From the NCBI GenBank assembly GCA_020161315.1, contig JAIUOH010000033.1, positions 1-34,973 on the forward strand: DNA of 34,973 nucleotides, written 5' to 3'. Under the pieces are notes generated by a model, which saw only the letters and a list, made by a program, of their open reading frames with translations, ran no database searches and was not told the origin of the DNA. Made by a program: the position numbers and the translations under genes. The stretch is from Actinomycetota bacterium. Lineage in GTDB: Bacteria > Actinomycetota > Actinomycetes > Actinomycetales > Microbacteriaceae. Shown piece by piece: positions 18,546 through 26,217 of this stretch (positions are counted from its first letter, which is position 1; each line of letters starts with the position of its first letter).

Positions 18546-19466
18546 TTACTCGCCGACCGTGCCTTCATCTCGATATTGCGCAAGAAACTTCTCAAGCTCG
18601 CTCGCGAGTTGATCGGCAGTCGGAATAGCCCCGTCTTCACCCACGAGGGCCGACTTGGCGTTCTGATCTTCCATGTACGCGTCGTAGCGCGCCTCGAGCC
18701 CGCGAAGCATCTCACCCGACTCATCGTTTTCGGCTACCTGCTTGTCGACCTGCGCATGAAATGCGCGCGTTTGTTCGCGCAGCTCATCGGTCGAGAAAAT
18801 GAGCCCGGTAGCGGCCATCACGCTATCGAGCGCGAAGAGCAACGCGTCTGGGTATTCGTTGCTGGCGAGATAGTGCGGTACGAGGATTGCAAAACCCACG
18901 ACCTCCTCACCCAGGCTGTGCAGTCGATACTCAAGCAGGTGTGTCACCGATGCAGGGAGCTTCGTGGTCGGCTTCCAGACCGAACGCTCTTCAATAAGGT
19001 CGTCCCTGGTTCCGCTCACAGTTGCGCGCAGCGGCCGCGTGTGGGGCACCGGCATCGGAATCGCGTGAGACCACACGGTCACCGACACCTCGAGCTCGGC
19101 GACAAGCTCAAGCACCGCGTCGATGAACTGCTCCCAGCGAAAATCTGGTTCGAACCCGCTCAGCAGCAGGAACGGGCTACCCAGCTGATCGTGGCACAGC
19201 GAGAGTGAGAGCTCTTCGGGTGCGTAGTCGACGAAGTGATCCTCATCAAAAGTAATCAGTGGCCTGCGGGCGCGGTAATCGAGCAGCAGATCGGTATTGA
19301 AACGCACCAGCTCCTCGGGCTCGCTGCGATCCCAGAGAAAGGTGTCGAGTTGCGTCATCACTCCGCCCGGGTCGCTGATGCCGCTGAGCGTCACAATGAG
19401 CGGCAGCCCCTTGGGCACTCGCGCACGGCGCTCGGCGTACTCCGCAGAGAAAATCGATTCGTTCAC
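18546..19466 (-). CDS. PAC2 (proteasome assembly chaperone 2-like) family protein
   Basis: The 306-aa protein shows the actinobacterial PAC2 family pattern (PF09754): LPLIVTLSGISDPGGVMTQL near the N-terminus, a FNTDLLLDYRARRP segment, then LLLSGFEPDFRWEQFIDAVLELV and VTVWSHAIPMPVPHTRP. The C-terminal third is helical and acidic. The cellular role in bacteria is not settled. Actinobacterial members resemble proteasome-assembly chaperones in fold, but nothing in this window indicates a proteasome. The start is GTG at 19466 with a -10 box only 6 nt upstream. It is divergent from lpd and transcribed towards rpoD. Confidence 0.85.
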   Translation of the reverse strand: MNESIFSAEYAERRARVPKGLPLIVTLSGISDPGGVMTQLDTFLWDRSEPEELVRFNTDLLLDYRARRPLITFDEDHFVDYAPEELSLSLCHDQLGSPFLLLSGFEPDFRWEQFIDAVLELVAELEVSVTVWSHAIPMPVPHTRPLRATVSGTRDDLIEERSVWKPTTKLPASVTHLLEYRLHSLGEEVVGFAILVPHYLASNEYPDALLFALDSVMAATGLIFSTDELREQTRAFHAQVDKQVAENDESGEMLRGLEARYDAYMEDQNAKSALVGEDGAIPTADQLASELEKFLAQYRDEGTVGE

Positions 19467-19472
19467 ATCTCC

Positions 19473-19478
19473 ATCCTA
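19473..19478 (-). promoter_or_regulatory. PAC2 gene -10 box, probable leaderless promoter
   Basis: Minus-strand TAGGAT lies 6 nt before the GTG. The GGAG between them is too close to the start codon (2 nt) to be a normal ribosome binding site. Confidence 0.5.
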
Positions 19479-19574
19479 CGAATGAGAAGTCGTTCTCTCC
19501 CGCAGCTGAGTCACGCCCTCAGCGAACCCCTAAGGCGCGGCGCTTTCATCGCCCGAAGGGCTCACCCCTGGTAG

Positions 19575-19580
19575 TAGGCT
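19575..19580 (+). promoter_or_regulatory. lpdA: Probable -10 box of lpd
   Basis: TAGGCT is the best -10 candidate in the lpd upstream region and would give a leader of about 55 nt. No convincing -35 is seen. Confidence 0.35.
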
Positions 19581-19641
19581 TAAGTTCGTACGCCCGCCCA
19601 ATCTCTGCGGGTGAAAGTCGCGACACCGAGGGAGACCCCAC

Positions 19642-21015
19642 TTGGCTGACCAGCAGTTTGACATCGTTGTACTTGGCGGCGGCAGCGCCGGCTATGCGAC
19701 CGCGCTTCGAGCGAAGCAGCTCGGATTCAGCGTCGCGCTGATTGAAAAGGAAAAGCTGGGCGGCACTTGCTTGCACCGCGGCTGCGTGCCGACCAAGGCG
19801 CTGCTGCACTCGGCAGAGATTGCAGACGTGGCCCGCGAGGGCGCGAAGTACGGTGTGAACTCGGGCGTTGAGAGCATCGATATCGCAGGTGTGCTCGGGT
19901 TCAAAGATAACCTGGTGGCCGGCAAGTTCAAGGGCCTGCAGGGCCTCATCAAGGCAAACGGCATCGCCGTCATCGAGGGCGAGGGCCGCCTGGTGGCACC
20001 CAACACCGTGCGCGTTGGCGGCGACGACATCATCGGTACGCACATCGTGCTTGCGACGGGTTCGTACTCGCGCTCGCTGCCCGGCCTCGAGATCGGTGGC
20101 CGAGTCATCGCGAGCGAGCACGCACTCGAGCTGCAAGAGGTGCCAAAGCGCGTCGCCATTCTCGGCGGCGGCGTGATCGGTGTCGAGTTCGCGAGCGTCT
20201 GGCGCTCATTTGGCGCAGAGGTCACGATTATTGAGGGCCTGCCCCACCTCGTTCCGAACGAGGAAGAGTCGATCTCGAAGCAGCTCGAGCGCGCGTTTAA
20301 GAAGCGCGGCATCGGCTTCAAGCTCGGCGTGCGCTTTCAGTCGGTCACGCAAGACGACAGCAGCGTCACCGTCACCCTCGAGAACGGCGAAACCGTCGAG
20401 GCCGACTACCTGCTCGTCGCAGTTGGTCGCGGCCCAGCAACCCAGGGCCTTGGCTTCGAAGAGGTTGGCGTCAACATGGATCGCGGCTTCGTACTGACCG
20501 ACGAGCGCCTCGCAACGAACGTTCCCGGCGTCTACGCGGTTGGCGACATCGTTCCCGGCCTGCAGCTCGCGCACCGCGGCTACCAGCAGGGCATCTACGT
20601 TGCTGAGCAGATCGCTGGTTTGAGCCCCGCGCTGATCGAAGACGCAAACATTCCAAAGGTGACCTACTGCGACCCAGAGATTGCCTCGGTCGGCCTCACC
20701 GAGGCAAAGGCCGCAGAGAAATACGGCGCAGAGAACATCGTGTCGTACGAGTACAACCTGGCTGGTAACGCGAAGAGCTCCATCCTTGGCACCTCGGGAT
20801 CGGTCAAGGCCGTGCGTGTGAAGGAAGGCCCCGTTGTCGGCGTGCACATGATCGGTGCCCGTGTTGGCGAGCTCGTCGGCGAGGCGCAGCTCATTGTGAA
20901 CTGGGAGGCCTACCCCGAAGATGTGGCCCCACTGGTGCACGGTCACCCGACCCAGAACGAAACCATTGGCGAGACCATGCTGAAGCTCGCCGGTAAGCCG
21001 CTGCACGCGATCTGA
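19642..21015 (+). CDS. lpdA: Dihydrolipoyl dehydrogenase (E3)
   Basis: E3 reoxidises dihydrolipoyl groups on E2 and passes electrons to NAD+, serving the pyruvate and 2-oxoglutarate dehydrogenase complexes in the cytosol. The 457-aa protein has the FAD-binding VVLGGGSAGYATA, the redox disulfide in GGTCLHRGCVPTKALLH (Cys43, Cys48), the NAD-binding VAILGGGVIGVEFASVW, the second FAD motif (VYAVGDIVPG) and the catalytic His-Glu pair in VHGHPTQNETIGE. The start is TTG at 19642, 6 nt after GAGGGAGA. The gene is 45 nt from sucB and the two are surely co-transcribed. Confidence 0.96.
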   Translation: MADQQFDIVVLGGGSAGYATALRAKQLGFSVALIEKEKLGGTCLHRGCVPTKALLHSAEIADVAREGAKYGVNSGVESIDIAGVLGFKDNLVAGKFKGLQGLIKANGIAVIEGEGRLVAPNTVRVGGDDIIGTHIVLATGSYSRSLPGLEIGGRVIASEHALELQEVPKRVAILGGGVIGVEFASVWRSFGAEVTIIEGLPHLVPNEEESISKQLERAFKKRGIGFKLGVRFQSVTQDDSSVTVTLENGETVEADYLLVAVGRGPATQGLGFEEVGVNMDRGFVLTDERLATNVPGVYAVGDIVPGLQLAHRGYQQGIYVAEQIAGLSPALIEDANIPKVTYCDPEIASVGLTEAKAAEKYGAENIVSYEYNLAGNAKSSILGTSGSVKAVRVKEGPVVGVHMIGARVGELVGEAQLIVNWEAYPEDVAPLVHGHPTQNETIGETMLKLAGKPLHAI

Positions 21016-21060
21016 TCGCGCGACACGAAGAATATTTGAGAACGATCGGAGAAATGCACA

Positions 21061-22758
21061 ATGAGTGAATCGGTAGTGCTCCCCGCACTGGGTGAGAGCG
21101 TGACCGAGGGTACGGTTACCCGCTGGCTGAAGAACGTCGGCGATCGAGTAGAGGTCGACGAGCCGCTGCTCGAGGTCTCTACCGACAAGGTTGACACCGA
21201 GGTACCCTCACCCATCGCTGGCGTGCTTGAAGAGATTCTGGTGCAAGAAGACGAGACCGCCGAGGTCGGCGCGGTGCTCGCTCGCATCGGCGACGGCAGC
21301 GGCGCAGCAGCTCCCGCGGCACCCGCAGCTGAGGCGCCCGCGGCACCCGCAGCTGAGGCGCCCGCGGCGCCCGTCGCTGAGGCAGCCGCAGCTGCACCCG
21401 CGCCCGCAGCTGAGGAAGCTCCGGCTGCTCCCGCAGCTCCAGCCGCAAGCGGCGATTCGCAAGATGTCGTGCTCCCCTCGCTCGGCGAAAGCATCACCGA
21501 AGGCACCGTGACTCGCTGGCTCAAGAGCGTCGGCGAGCAGGTCGAGATCGACGAGCCGCTGCTTGAGGTCTCGACCGACAAGGTAGACACCGAGGTGCCA
21601 TCGCCTGTCGCTGGCATTCTGCAAGAGGTGCTCGCGGCAGAAGACGAGACCGTTGAGGTTGGTGCCGTGCTCGCGCGCATCGGCAGCGGTGCACCCGCTG
21701 CCCCGGTTGCTGCGCCCGCGGCAGCTCCCGCACCGGCGGCCGCTCCCGCGCCTGCTGCTGCACCAGCGGCTGCCCCGGCAGCAGCACCTGCCACCGCGCC
21801 GGCCGCTCCTGCCCCAGCGGCAGCACCCGCAGCCGCTGCCGAGCAGAGCTCAGCAAACTACGTCACTCCGATCGTGCGCAAGCTCGCGGCTGACCGCGGC
21901 GTCGATCTCGCGACCGTTCGCGGCACCGGCGTCGGCGGTCGCATTCGCAAGGAAGACGTGCTTGCTGCGGTAAAGCCCGTCGAGGCACCGTCAGCAGCAG
22001 CCGCACCCGCAGCGAAGGCAGCGGCTCCTGCCGAGGTGTCGCCGCTGCGCGGCACCACTCAGCCAATGAGCCGTCTGCGCAAGGTCATCGCTCAGCGCGC
22101 GGTCGAGTCGATGCAGGCAACTGCGCAGCTCACCACCGTGGTGAAGGTCGATGTAACCCGCGTTGCTCAGCTGCGCGAGGCGAAGAAAGCCGAGTTCCTC
22201 GAGAAGACCGGCACAAAGCTCTCGTTCATGCCGTTCTTTGCTGCAGCAGCAGCCGAGGCGCTGCGAAGCTTCCCGATCATCAACGCAACGGTAGATGGTG
22301 ACTCGATCACCTACCCTGCCACTGAGAACATCAGCATCGCTGTCGACACCGAACGCGGCCTGCTCACCCCCGTGGTGCGCGACGCCGGTGACAAGACGCT
22401 GGCCCAGCTCTCGCAAGACATCGCTGATCTCGCTGCTCGCACCCGCGACAACAAGCTCACTCCCGACGAGCTTGCAGGCGGCACCTTCACCCTCACCAAC
22501 ACCGGCTCGCGCGGCGCACTGTTCGACACGCCGCTCGTATTCCTGCCCCAGGTTGCCATTCTCGGCACCGGCGCGGTCGTGAAGGAGCCGGGCGTGGTGA
22601 GCACCCCCGAGGGTGACGCAATCGCGATTCGCTCGACGGTCTACCTCGCGCTCTCGTACGATCACCGCATCGTCGACGGTGCAGACGCCGCTCGCTTCCT
22701 AAGCCAGGTGAAGGCTCGCCTCGAGGCCGCAGACTTCGAGGGTGTGCTCGGCATCTGA
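21061..22758 (+). CDS. sucB: Dihydrolipoamide acyltransferase (E2) of 2-oxoacid dehydrogenase complexes
   Basis: E2 carries acyl groups on lipoyl-lysine arms and transfers them to CoA. The 565-aa chain has two nearly identical lipoyl domains (about 2-77 and 134-207; lipoyl lysines Lys43 and Lys174 in [10 protein letters not shown]), each followed by long Ala/Pro linkers. The E3/E1-binding domain (about 262-300, [17 protein letters not shown]) and the catalytic domain follow, ending with [17 protein letters not shown], which has the active-site His. In actinobacteria such an E2 may serve both pyruvate and 2-oxoglutarate dehydrogenase, so sucB is the customary name, not proof of specificity. 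The ATG at 21061 is preceded by GGAGAA. Confidence 0.93.
   Translation: MSESVVLPALGESVTEGTVTRWLKNVGDRVEVDEPLLEVSTDKVDTEVPSPIAGVLEEILVQEDETAEVGAVLARIGDGSGAAAPAAPAAEAPAAPAAEAPAAPVAEAAAAAPAPAAEEAPAAPAAPAASGDSQDVVLPSLGESITEGTVTRWLKSVGEQVEIDEPLLEVSTDKVDTEVPSPVAGILQEVLAAEDETVEVGAVLARIGSGAPAAPVAAPAAAPAPAAAPAPAAAPAAAPAAAPATAPAAPAPAAAPAAAAEQSSANYVTPIVRKLAADRGVDLATVRGTGVGGRIRKEDVLAAVKPVEAPSAAAAPAAKAAAPAEVSPLRGTTQPMSRLRKVIAQRAVESMQATAQLTTVVKVDVTRVAQLREAKKAEFLEKTGTKLSFMPFFAAAAAEALRSFPIINATVDGDSITYPATENISIAVDTERGLLTPVVRDAGDKTLAQLSQDIADLAARTRDNKLTPDELAGGTFTLTNTGSRGALFDTPLVFLPQVAILGTGAVVKEPGVVSTPEGDAIAIRSTVYLALSYDHRIVDGADAARFLSQVKARLEAADFEGVLGI
21313..21384 (+). repeat. 24-bp tandem repeats in the first Ala/Pro linker of sucB
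   Basis: Three units (21313-21336, 21337-21360, 21361-21384) encode PAAPAAEA-type peptides. The first two are identical and the third is diverged. They make a flexible linker whose length can change by slippage without breaking the frame. Confidence 0.85.
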
Positions 22759-23216
22759 CTCAGTTCCTGCTGAAGTAACACAAGATCGGCAGGCGGCTCC
22801 AGTGTGAGCCGCCTGCCGATCTCGTATTTGAGCATTTCATAAGGCGTCAGCGGCTCCCAGCCACCCTGCGACCACTGATCCACCGCTTCCTGCACCGACT
22901 CAGTCAGAAACTGGGCGGCTTCGTCACCTCCCCACGCCACCAGTAGCCGGCCCACCGTTGAAAGCGGCACCCCAAGCACGTGGCAACAGTTGTCGTGGCC
23001 CACACGCAGGTGCCTACGCAGGGCCGCTCTGTGACGCATGCGGTCTCGCACCCCTGCAGGGCGGCGTAGCAATCGCCCGTTCGTCACCACGATGTCACGC
23101 GGCCGGAGTCCGCCAATGCATCTGCCCGAATGGCGCACAAGCCCCGCATACCGGCACAGTTCAAGGAGACGAAGCGCGCACTGTAGAGCGCTGCAGGTAG
23201 CGACTTGATGAGGCAT
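22662..23216 (-). CDS. Hypothetical protein, reality uncertain
   Basis: An open frame of 184 aa fills the gap between sucB and the DUF4191 gene, but its last 97 nt run antisense through the sucB 3' end and through the sucB terminator. I do not recognise it. The middle (about residues 58-135) looks protein-like, with a helical stretch [18 protein letters not shown] followed by [13 protein letters not shown]; the N-terminus is Arg/Cys-rich. Third-position GC is lower than in neighbours and the ATG has no properly spaced ribosome binding site. It may be a shorter gene, a decayed insert or not a gene. In many actinobacteria lipB and lipA occupy this place. Confidence 0.3.
   Translation of the reverse strand: MPHQVATCSALQCALRLLELCRYAGLVRHSGRCIGGLRPRDIVVTNGRLLRRPAGVRDRMRHRAALRRHLRVGHDNCCHVLGVPLSTVGRLLVAWGGDEAAQFLTESVQEAVDQWSQGGWEPLTPYEMLKYEIGRRLTLEPPADLVLLQQELSQMPSTPSKSAASRRAFTWLRKRAASAPSTMR
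22783..22822. terminator. Terminator after sucB
   Basis: A perfect 17-bp stem (22783-22799 with 22806-22822) has a 6-nt loop, CAGTGT. It lies 24 nt after the sucB stop. There is no T-tract on the plus strand. The same bases also lie in the uncertain minus-strand frame at 22662-23216. Confidence 0.75.
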
Positions 23217-23324
23217 CTTTCCAGTCTGTAGCCTCGAAAAGCAGAATATGAGTTACTCACAGAATCGATGATTCTCTCTGCAGAACCCAGCCTGTGAAAG
23301 GCAAATCAATGCAATGAGGCAGGG

Positions 23325-23330
23325 TAGGCT
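23325..23330 (+). promoter_or_regulatory. DUF4191 gene -10 box, probable leaderless promoter
   Basis: TAGGCT ends 7 nt before the ATG at 23338, with no Shine-Dalgarno sequence between. Confidence 0.55.
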
Positions 23331-23337
23331 AGAACCT

Positions 23338-24039
23338 ATGGCAAAAGACAAGAAGCCGGGTGCGCCGAAGCCTCCCGGTCGCATCAAGCAGATGGTGCAG
23401 ATCTACCAGAACACCAAGCAGTACGATCGCAACATCACGCTGATCTTGGTGCTCTGCTTCGTGGCGCCGGTTGCGCTCGCGGTCGTGGCTGCACTCGTGT
23501 TCAACAACAACATCTTTGGCTGGATTCTCTGGCCGCTCACCGGCATCCTTGTCGGCATTCTCGTGGTCATGATCGTGCTCGGCCGCCGCGCAGAGAGCGT
23601 CGCCTACGCTCAACTTGAGGGGCGCGCCGGGGCGGTTGGCGCCGTAATCAACGGCGCACTGAAACGTTCGTGGCGCGGCAGCGAGGTGCCGGTACGCATG
23701 ACGAAGCAGCAAGACGCAATCTACCGCGTCGTTGGGCGCGGCGGCGTCGTACTGATTGCAGAGGGCAGCCTCTCACGCACCAAGTCGCTTACCGACCGCG
23801 AGACAGTGAAGCTCAAGCAGGCGCTTCGCGGCGTCAAGATCTCGACCATCTACGTCGGTGCCGACGAGGGCGGCGTGCCGCTCAACAAGCTCGCTCGTGA
23901 GCTCAACAAGCTAAAGCCCGTGCTCAACCGCCGCGAGATCGCCGACGTCTACAACCGTCTTGTCTCTCTCAAGGCCGACCCCGTCGGAATTCCGAAGGGC
24001 ATGGATCCGTACAAGGCGCGCCCGCAGCGCGGCCGGTAG
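23338..24039 (+). CDS. DUF4191 family membrane protein
   Basis: The 233-aa protein has a basic N-terminus, two adjacent transmembrane segments (about residues 33-53 and 58-80) and a cytosolic domain with AYAQLEGRAGAVGAV, WRGSEVPVRMTKQQDAIYRVVGRGGVVLIAEG and a basic C-terminus. This matches actinobacterial DUF4191, normally found beside lipA and upstream of an RDD gene and glnA. The function is unknown. The in-frame ATG at 23314 would place the -10 box inside the gene, so 23338 is preferred. A strong terminator follows. Confidence 0.9.
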   Translation: MAKDKKPGAPKPPGRIKQMVQIYQNTKQYDRNITLILVLCFVAPVALAVVAALVFNNNIFGWILWPLTGILVGILVVMIVLGRRAESVAYAQLEGRAGAVGAVINGALKRSWRGSEVPVRMTKQQDAIYRVVGRGGVVLIAEGSLSRTKSLTDRETVKLKQALRGVKISTIYVGADEGGVPLNKLARELNKLKPVLNRREIADVYNRLVSLKADPVGIPKGMDPYKARPQRGR

Positions 24040-24041
24040 CA

Positions 24042-24083
24042 ATACAAAAAGAGGGAGAGCTTCGGCTCTCCCTCTTTTTGTAT
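24042..24083. terminator. Bidirectional intrinsic terminator with UUCG loop
   Basis: A perfect 19-bp stem (24042-24060 with 24065-24083) is capped by TTCG. The stem has AAAAAG at the 5' side and CTTTTTG at the 3' side, so T-tracts exist on both strands. It ends the DUF4191 gene and the convergent RDD gene. Confidence 0.92.
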
Positions 24084-24098
24084 ACTGCTTCGTTTGCT

Positions 24099-24533
24099 CT
24101 AGCCTCGCACCAGCACCGTGCCGGCAATCTTGTCGTGAAACCCGCGCTGATCACTGTCCCAGACAAGCACAGGGATCACCAGCAGAATCAGCAGGGTGCG
24201 CACCACCGGGCGCCACCAACCGATCCAGCCACCGGCGATGGGTACCACGCGCATCCCCATGACTCGGTGACCAACCGAACCACCGATGGTCGGAACGAAC
24301 ACGATCTGCATAAGCGCAAAAATGCCGAGGGGCACAAACGCTGCCGCCGATCCCTCGACGGGAACCAACAGGCCAAGCAGTGACGCGATCGCCCAGTCAA
24401 TAATGATGGCGGCAAATCGTCGCCCGATCCGGGCAACCGAGCGTGGGCCGCTCTCTGGAAGCCCCAGCCGCTCCCCCGGCCACTTACTCGGTTCAAGATC
24501 GCCAAATCGCTGTGGTTGCTGAGGTGAAGGCAT
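24099..24533 (-). CDS. RDD family membrane protein
   Basis: This 144-aa protein has the RDD-domain pattern. The first helix contains ARIGRRFAAIIIDWAIA (the Arg and Asp that name the family), two further hydrophobic helices follow (about residues 68-90 and 108-125), and it ends with DSDQRGFHDKIAGTVLV. RDD proteins are small transmembrane proteins of mostly unknown function; some act as ion exchangers. The ATG at 24533 has a -10 box 7 nt upstream and no ribosome binding site, so the longer frame from 24677 is rejected. It is divergent from glnA. Confidence 0.88.
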   Translation of the reverse strand: MPSPQQPQRFGDLEPSKWPGERLGLPESGPRSVARIGRRFAAIIIDWAIASLLGLLVPVEGSAAAFVPLGIFALMQIVFVPTIGGSVGHRVMGMRVVPIAGGWIGWWRPVVRTLLILLVIPVLVWDSDQRGFHDKIAGTVLVRG

Positions 24534-24540
24534 GATCTCT

Positions 24541-24546
24541 ATTCTA
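24541..24546 (-). promoter_or_regulatory. RDD gene -10 box, probable leaderless promoter
   Basis: Minus-strand TAGAAT lies 7 nt before the ATG of the RDD gene. Confidence 0.55.
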
Positions 24547-24613
24547 CGAAATCGCCGCAACCGCTTGCTCAGAGAACGCCCCGGTGCCACGCGCGATAAT
24601 TCTTCGGCAAAAG

Positions 24614-24651
24614 TAACACGCTCGAAACAAACTTCACACGCTGCCGAAACG
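24614..24651 (+). promoter_or_regulatory. glnA: GlnR-type operator upstream of glnA
   Basis: The sequence reads GTAAC-n6-GAAAC-n6-CACAC-n6-GAAAC with exact 6-nt spacings, which fits the actinobacterial GlnR box (gTnAC-n6-GaAAc, twice) as I recall it. It ends 61 nt before the glnA start. GlnR, an OmpR-type regulator of nitrogen genes, would be expected to activate glnA from here under nitrogen limitation. The regulator gene is not in this window. Confidence 0.7.
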
Positions 24652-24712
24652 CGCGTGCCGTAACCTGTGTAGTGCACAGCGGTAAATCCGCGATCGTATA
24701 ACGAGGAGCAGC

Positions 24713-26137
24713 ATGTTCACGACACCACAAGAAGTGATCGATTTCATTAAGGAGACCGACGTCAAGTTTCTTGACATCAGGTTCACTGACCTTCCGGGTG
24801 TGCAGCAGCACTTCAATATTCCTGCCGCAACGGTTGATCTCGATTTCTTCGAGGTTGGGCAGATGTTCGATGCCTCGTCGATTCGCGGTTTTGCGGGCAT
24901 CGCAGAGAGCGACATGCAGCTGATCCCAGATGTCACCACCGGCTACATCGATCAGTTCCGCGCAGAGCGCACCCTCGTGCTCGTGTTTGACATCTTCAAC
25001 CCGCGCACCGGCGAGATCTACGCACGCGACCCTCGCCAGGTCGCGAAGAAGGCCGAGCGCTACCTCGCTTCGACCGGCATCGCCGACACCGCATTCTTTG
25101 CACCAGAGGCCGAGTTCTACATTCTCGACTCGGTGCGCTACCAGACCACCCCGCAGCACACGTTCTTCGAGATCGACTCAGAGGAAGCGTACTGGAACTC
25201 GGGTCGTAAGATCGAGGGCGGTAACCTCGGCAACACCACCCCCCTCAAGGGCGGCTACTTTCCCGTATCACCCGTCGACAAGCAGGCAGACCTGCGCGAC
25301 GACATCTCGCTGCGCCTGATCGAGGCCGGCCTGCACCTCGAGCGCTCGCACCACGAGGTTGGCTCGCCCGGCCAGGCCGAGATCAACTACCGGTTCGACA
25401 CCATGGTCGCCGCGGCCGACGACGTGCTGAAGTTCAAGTACATTGTGAAGAACACGGCGGAGCTGTGGGGCAAGACCGCCACCTTCATGCCGAAGCCTGT
25501 ATTCGGCGACAACGGCTCGGGCATGCATACCCACATGTCGCTCTGGAAGAACGGCTCGCCGCTGTTCTATGACGAGAACGGCTACGCCGGCCTCAGCGAC
25601 ATCGCACGCTGGTACATCGGCGGCATTCTGAAGCACGCACCCGCGCTGCTCGCGTTCACGAACCCGACCATCAACAGCTACCGCCGCCTGGTAAAGGGCT
25701 ACGAGGCACCAGTGAACCTCGCCTACTCGGCAGGCAACCGCTCGGCCGCCGTGCGTATTCCGCTGACCGGTTCAAACCCGAAGGCAAAGCGCATTGAGTT
25801 CCGCGCACCCGACGGTTCGAGCAACCCCTACTTCGCCTTCGCTGCTCAGCTCATGGCTGGCCTCGACGGTGTGCGCAACCGCATCGAGCCGATGGCGCCA
25901 ATCGACAAGGATCTCTACGAGCTGCCCCCTGAGGAGGCAAAGAACATTCCTCAGGTGCCCGGCTCGCTCGAAGAGGCACTCGCGGCGCTCGAAGCAGACC
26001 ACCAGTTCTTGCTCGAGGGCGACGTTTTCACCGAGGATCTCATCGAGACCTGGATCAAGCTGAAGCGCGACACCGAGATCACCCCCATGGCGCTGCGCCC
26101 GCACCCGTACGAGTTTGAGCTCTACTACGGCGTGTAA
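24713..26137 (+). CDS. glnA: Glutamine synthetase, type I-beta
   Basis: The enzyme makes glutamine from glutamate, ammonia and ATP and is the main ammonium-assimilating enzyme. The 474-aa chain matches the dodecameric GSI-beta class. Landmarks are [11 protein letters not shown] and DASSIRGF near the N-terminus, [11 protein letters not shown] (metal ligands), [33 protein letters not shown] (ATP/glutamate site), [18 protein letters not shown] and [14 protein letters not shown]. The adenylylation tyrosine is Tyr402 in [11 protein letters not shown], so GlnE nearby can control it. GAGGAG precedes the ATG at 24713. A GlnR-type box lies upstream and a strong terminator follows. Confidence 0.97.
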   Translation: MFTTPQEVIDFIKETDVKFLDIRFTDLPGVQQHFNIPAATVDLDFFEVGQMFDASSIRGFAGIAESDMQLIPDVTTGYIDQFRAERTLVLVFDIFNPRTGEIYARDPRQVAKKAERYLASTGIADTAFFAPEAEFYILDSVRYQTTPQHTFFEIDSEEAYWNSGRKIEGGNLGNTTPLKGGYFPVSPVDKQADLRDDISLRLIEAGLHLERSHHEVGSPGQAEINYRFDTMVAAADDVLKFKYIVKNTAELWGKTATFMPKPVFGDNGSGMHTHMSLWKNGSPLFYDENGYAGLSDIARWYIGGILKHAPALLAFTNPTINSYRRLVKGYEAPVNLAYSAGNRSAAVRIPLTGSNPKAKRIEFRAPDGSSNPYFAFAAQLMAGLDGVRNRIEPMAPIDKDLYELPPEEAKNIPQVPGSLEEALAALEADHQFLLEGDVFTEDLIETWIKLKRDTEITPMALRPHPYEFELYYGV

Positions 26138-26156
26138 CTAGCACCCGCGACATCAT

Positions 26157-26204
26157 GCGTTCGGTCCCGGATTACCGCAAGGTTTCCGGGACCGAACGCT
26201 TTTT
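26157..26204 (+). terminator. Intrinsic terminator of glnA
   Basis: A 15-bp perfect stem (26157-26171 with 26185-26199) is followed by TTTTT (26200-26204), a classical Rho-independent terminator on the plus strand. Confidence 0.93.
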
Positions 26205-26217
26205 CGTATTCGGTGAA

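Noticed and set aside
20943-21794. 283-aa Ala/Ser-rich frame antisense to sucB
   Set aside because: It is the reverse complement of the Ala/Pro linkers and lipoyl domains, which are low-complexity and leave open frames on both strands.
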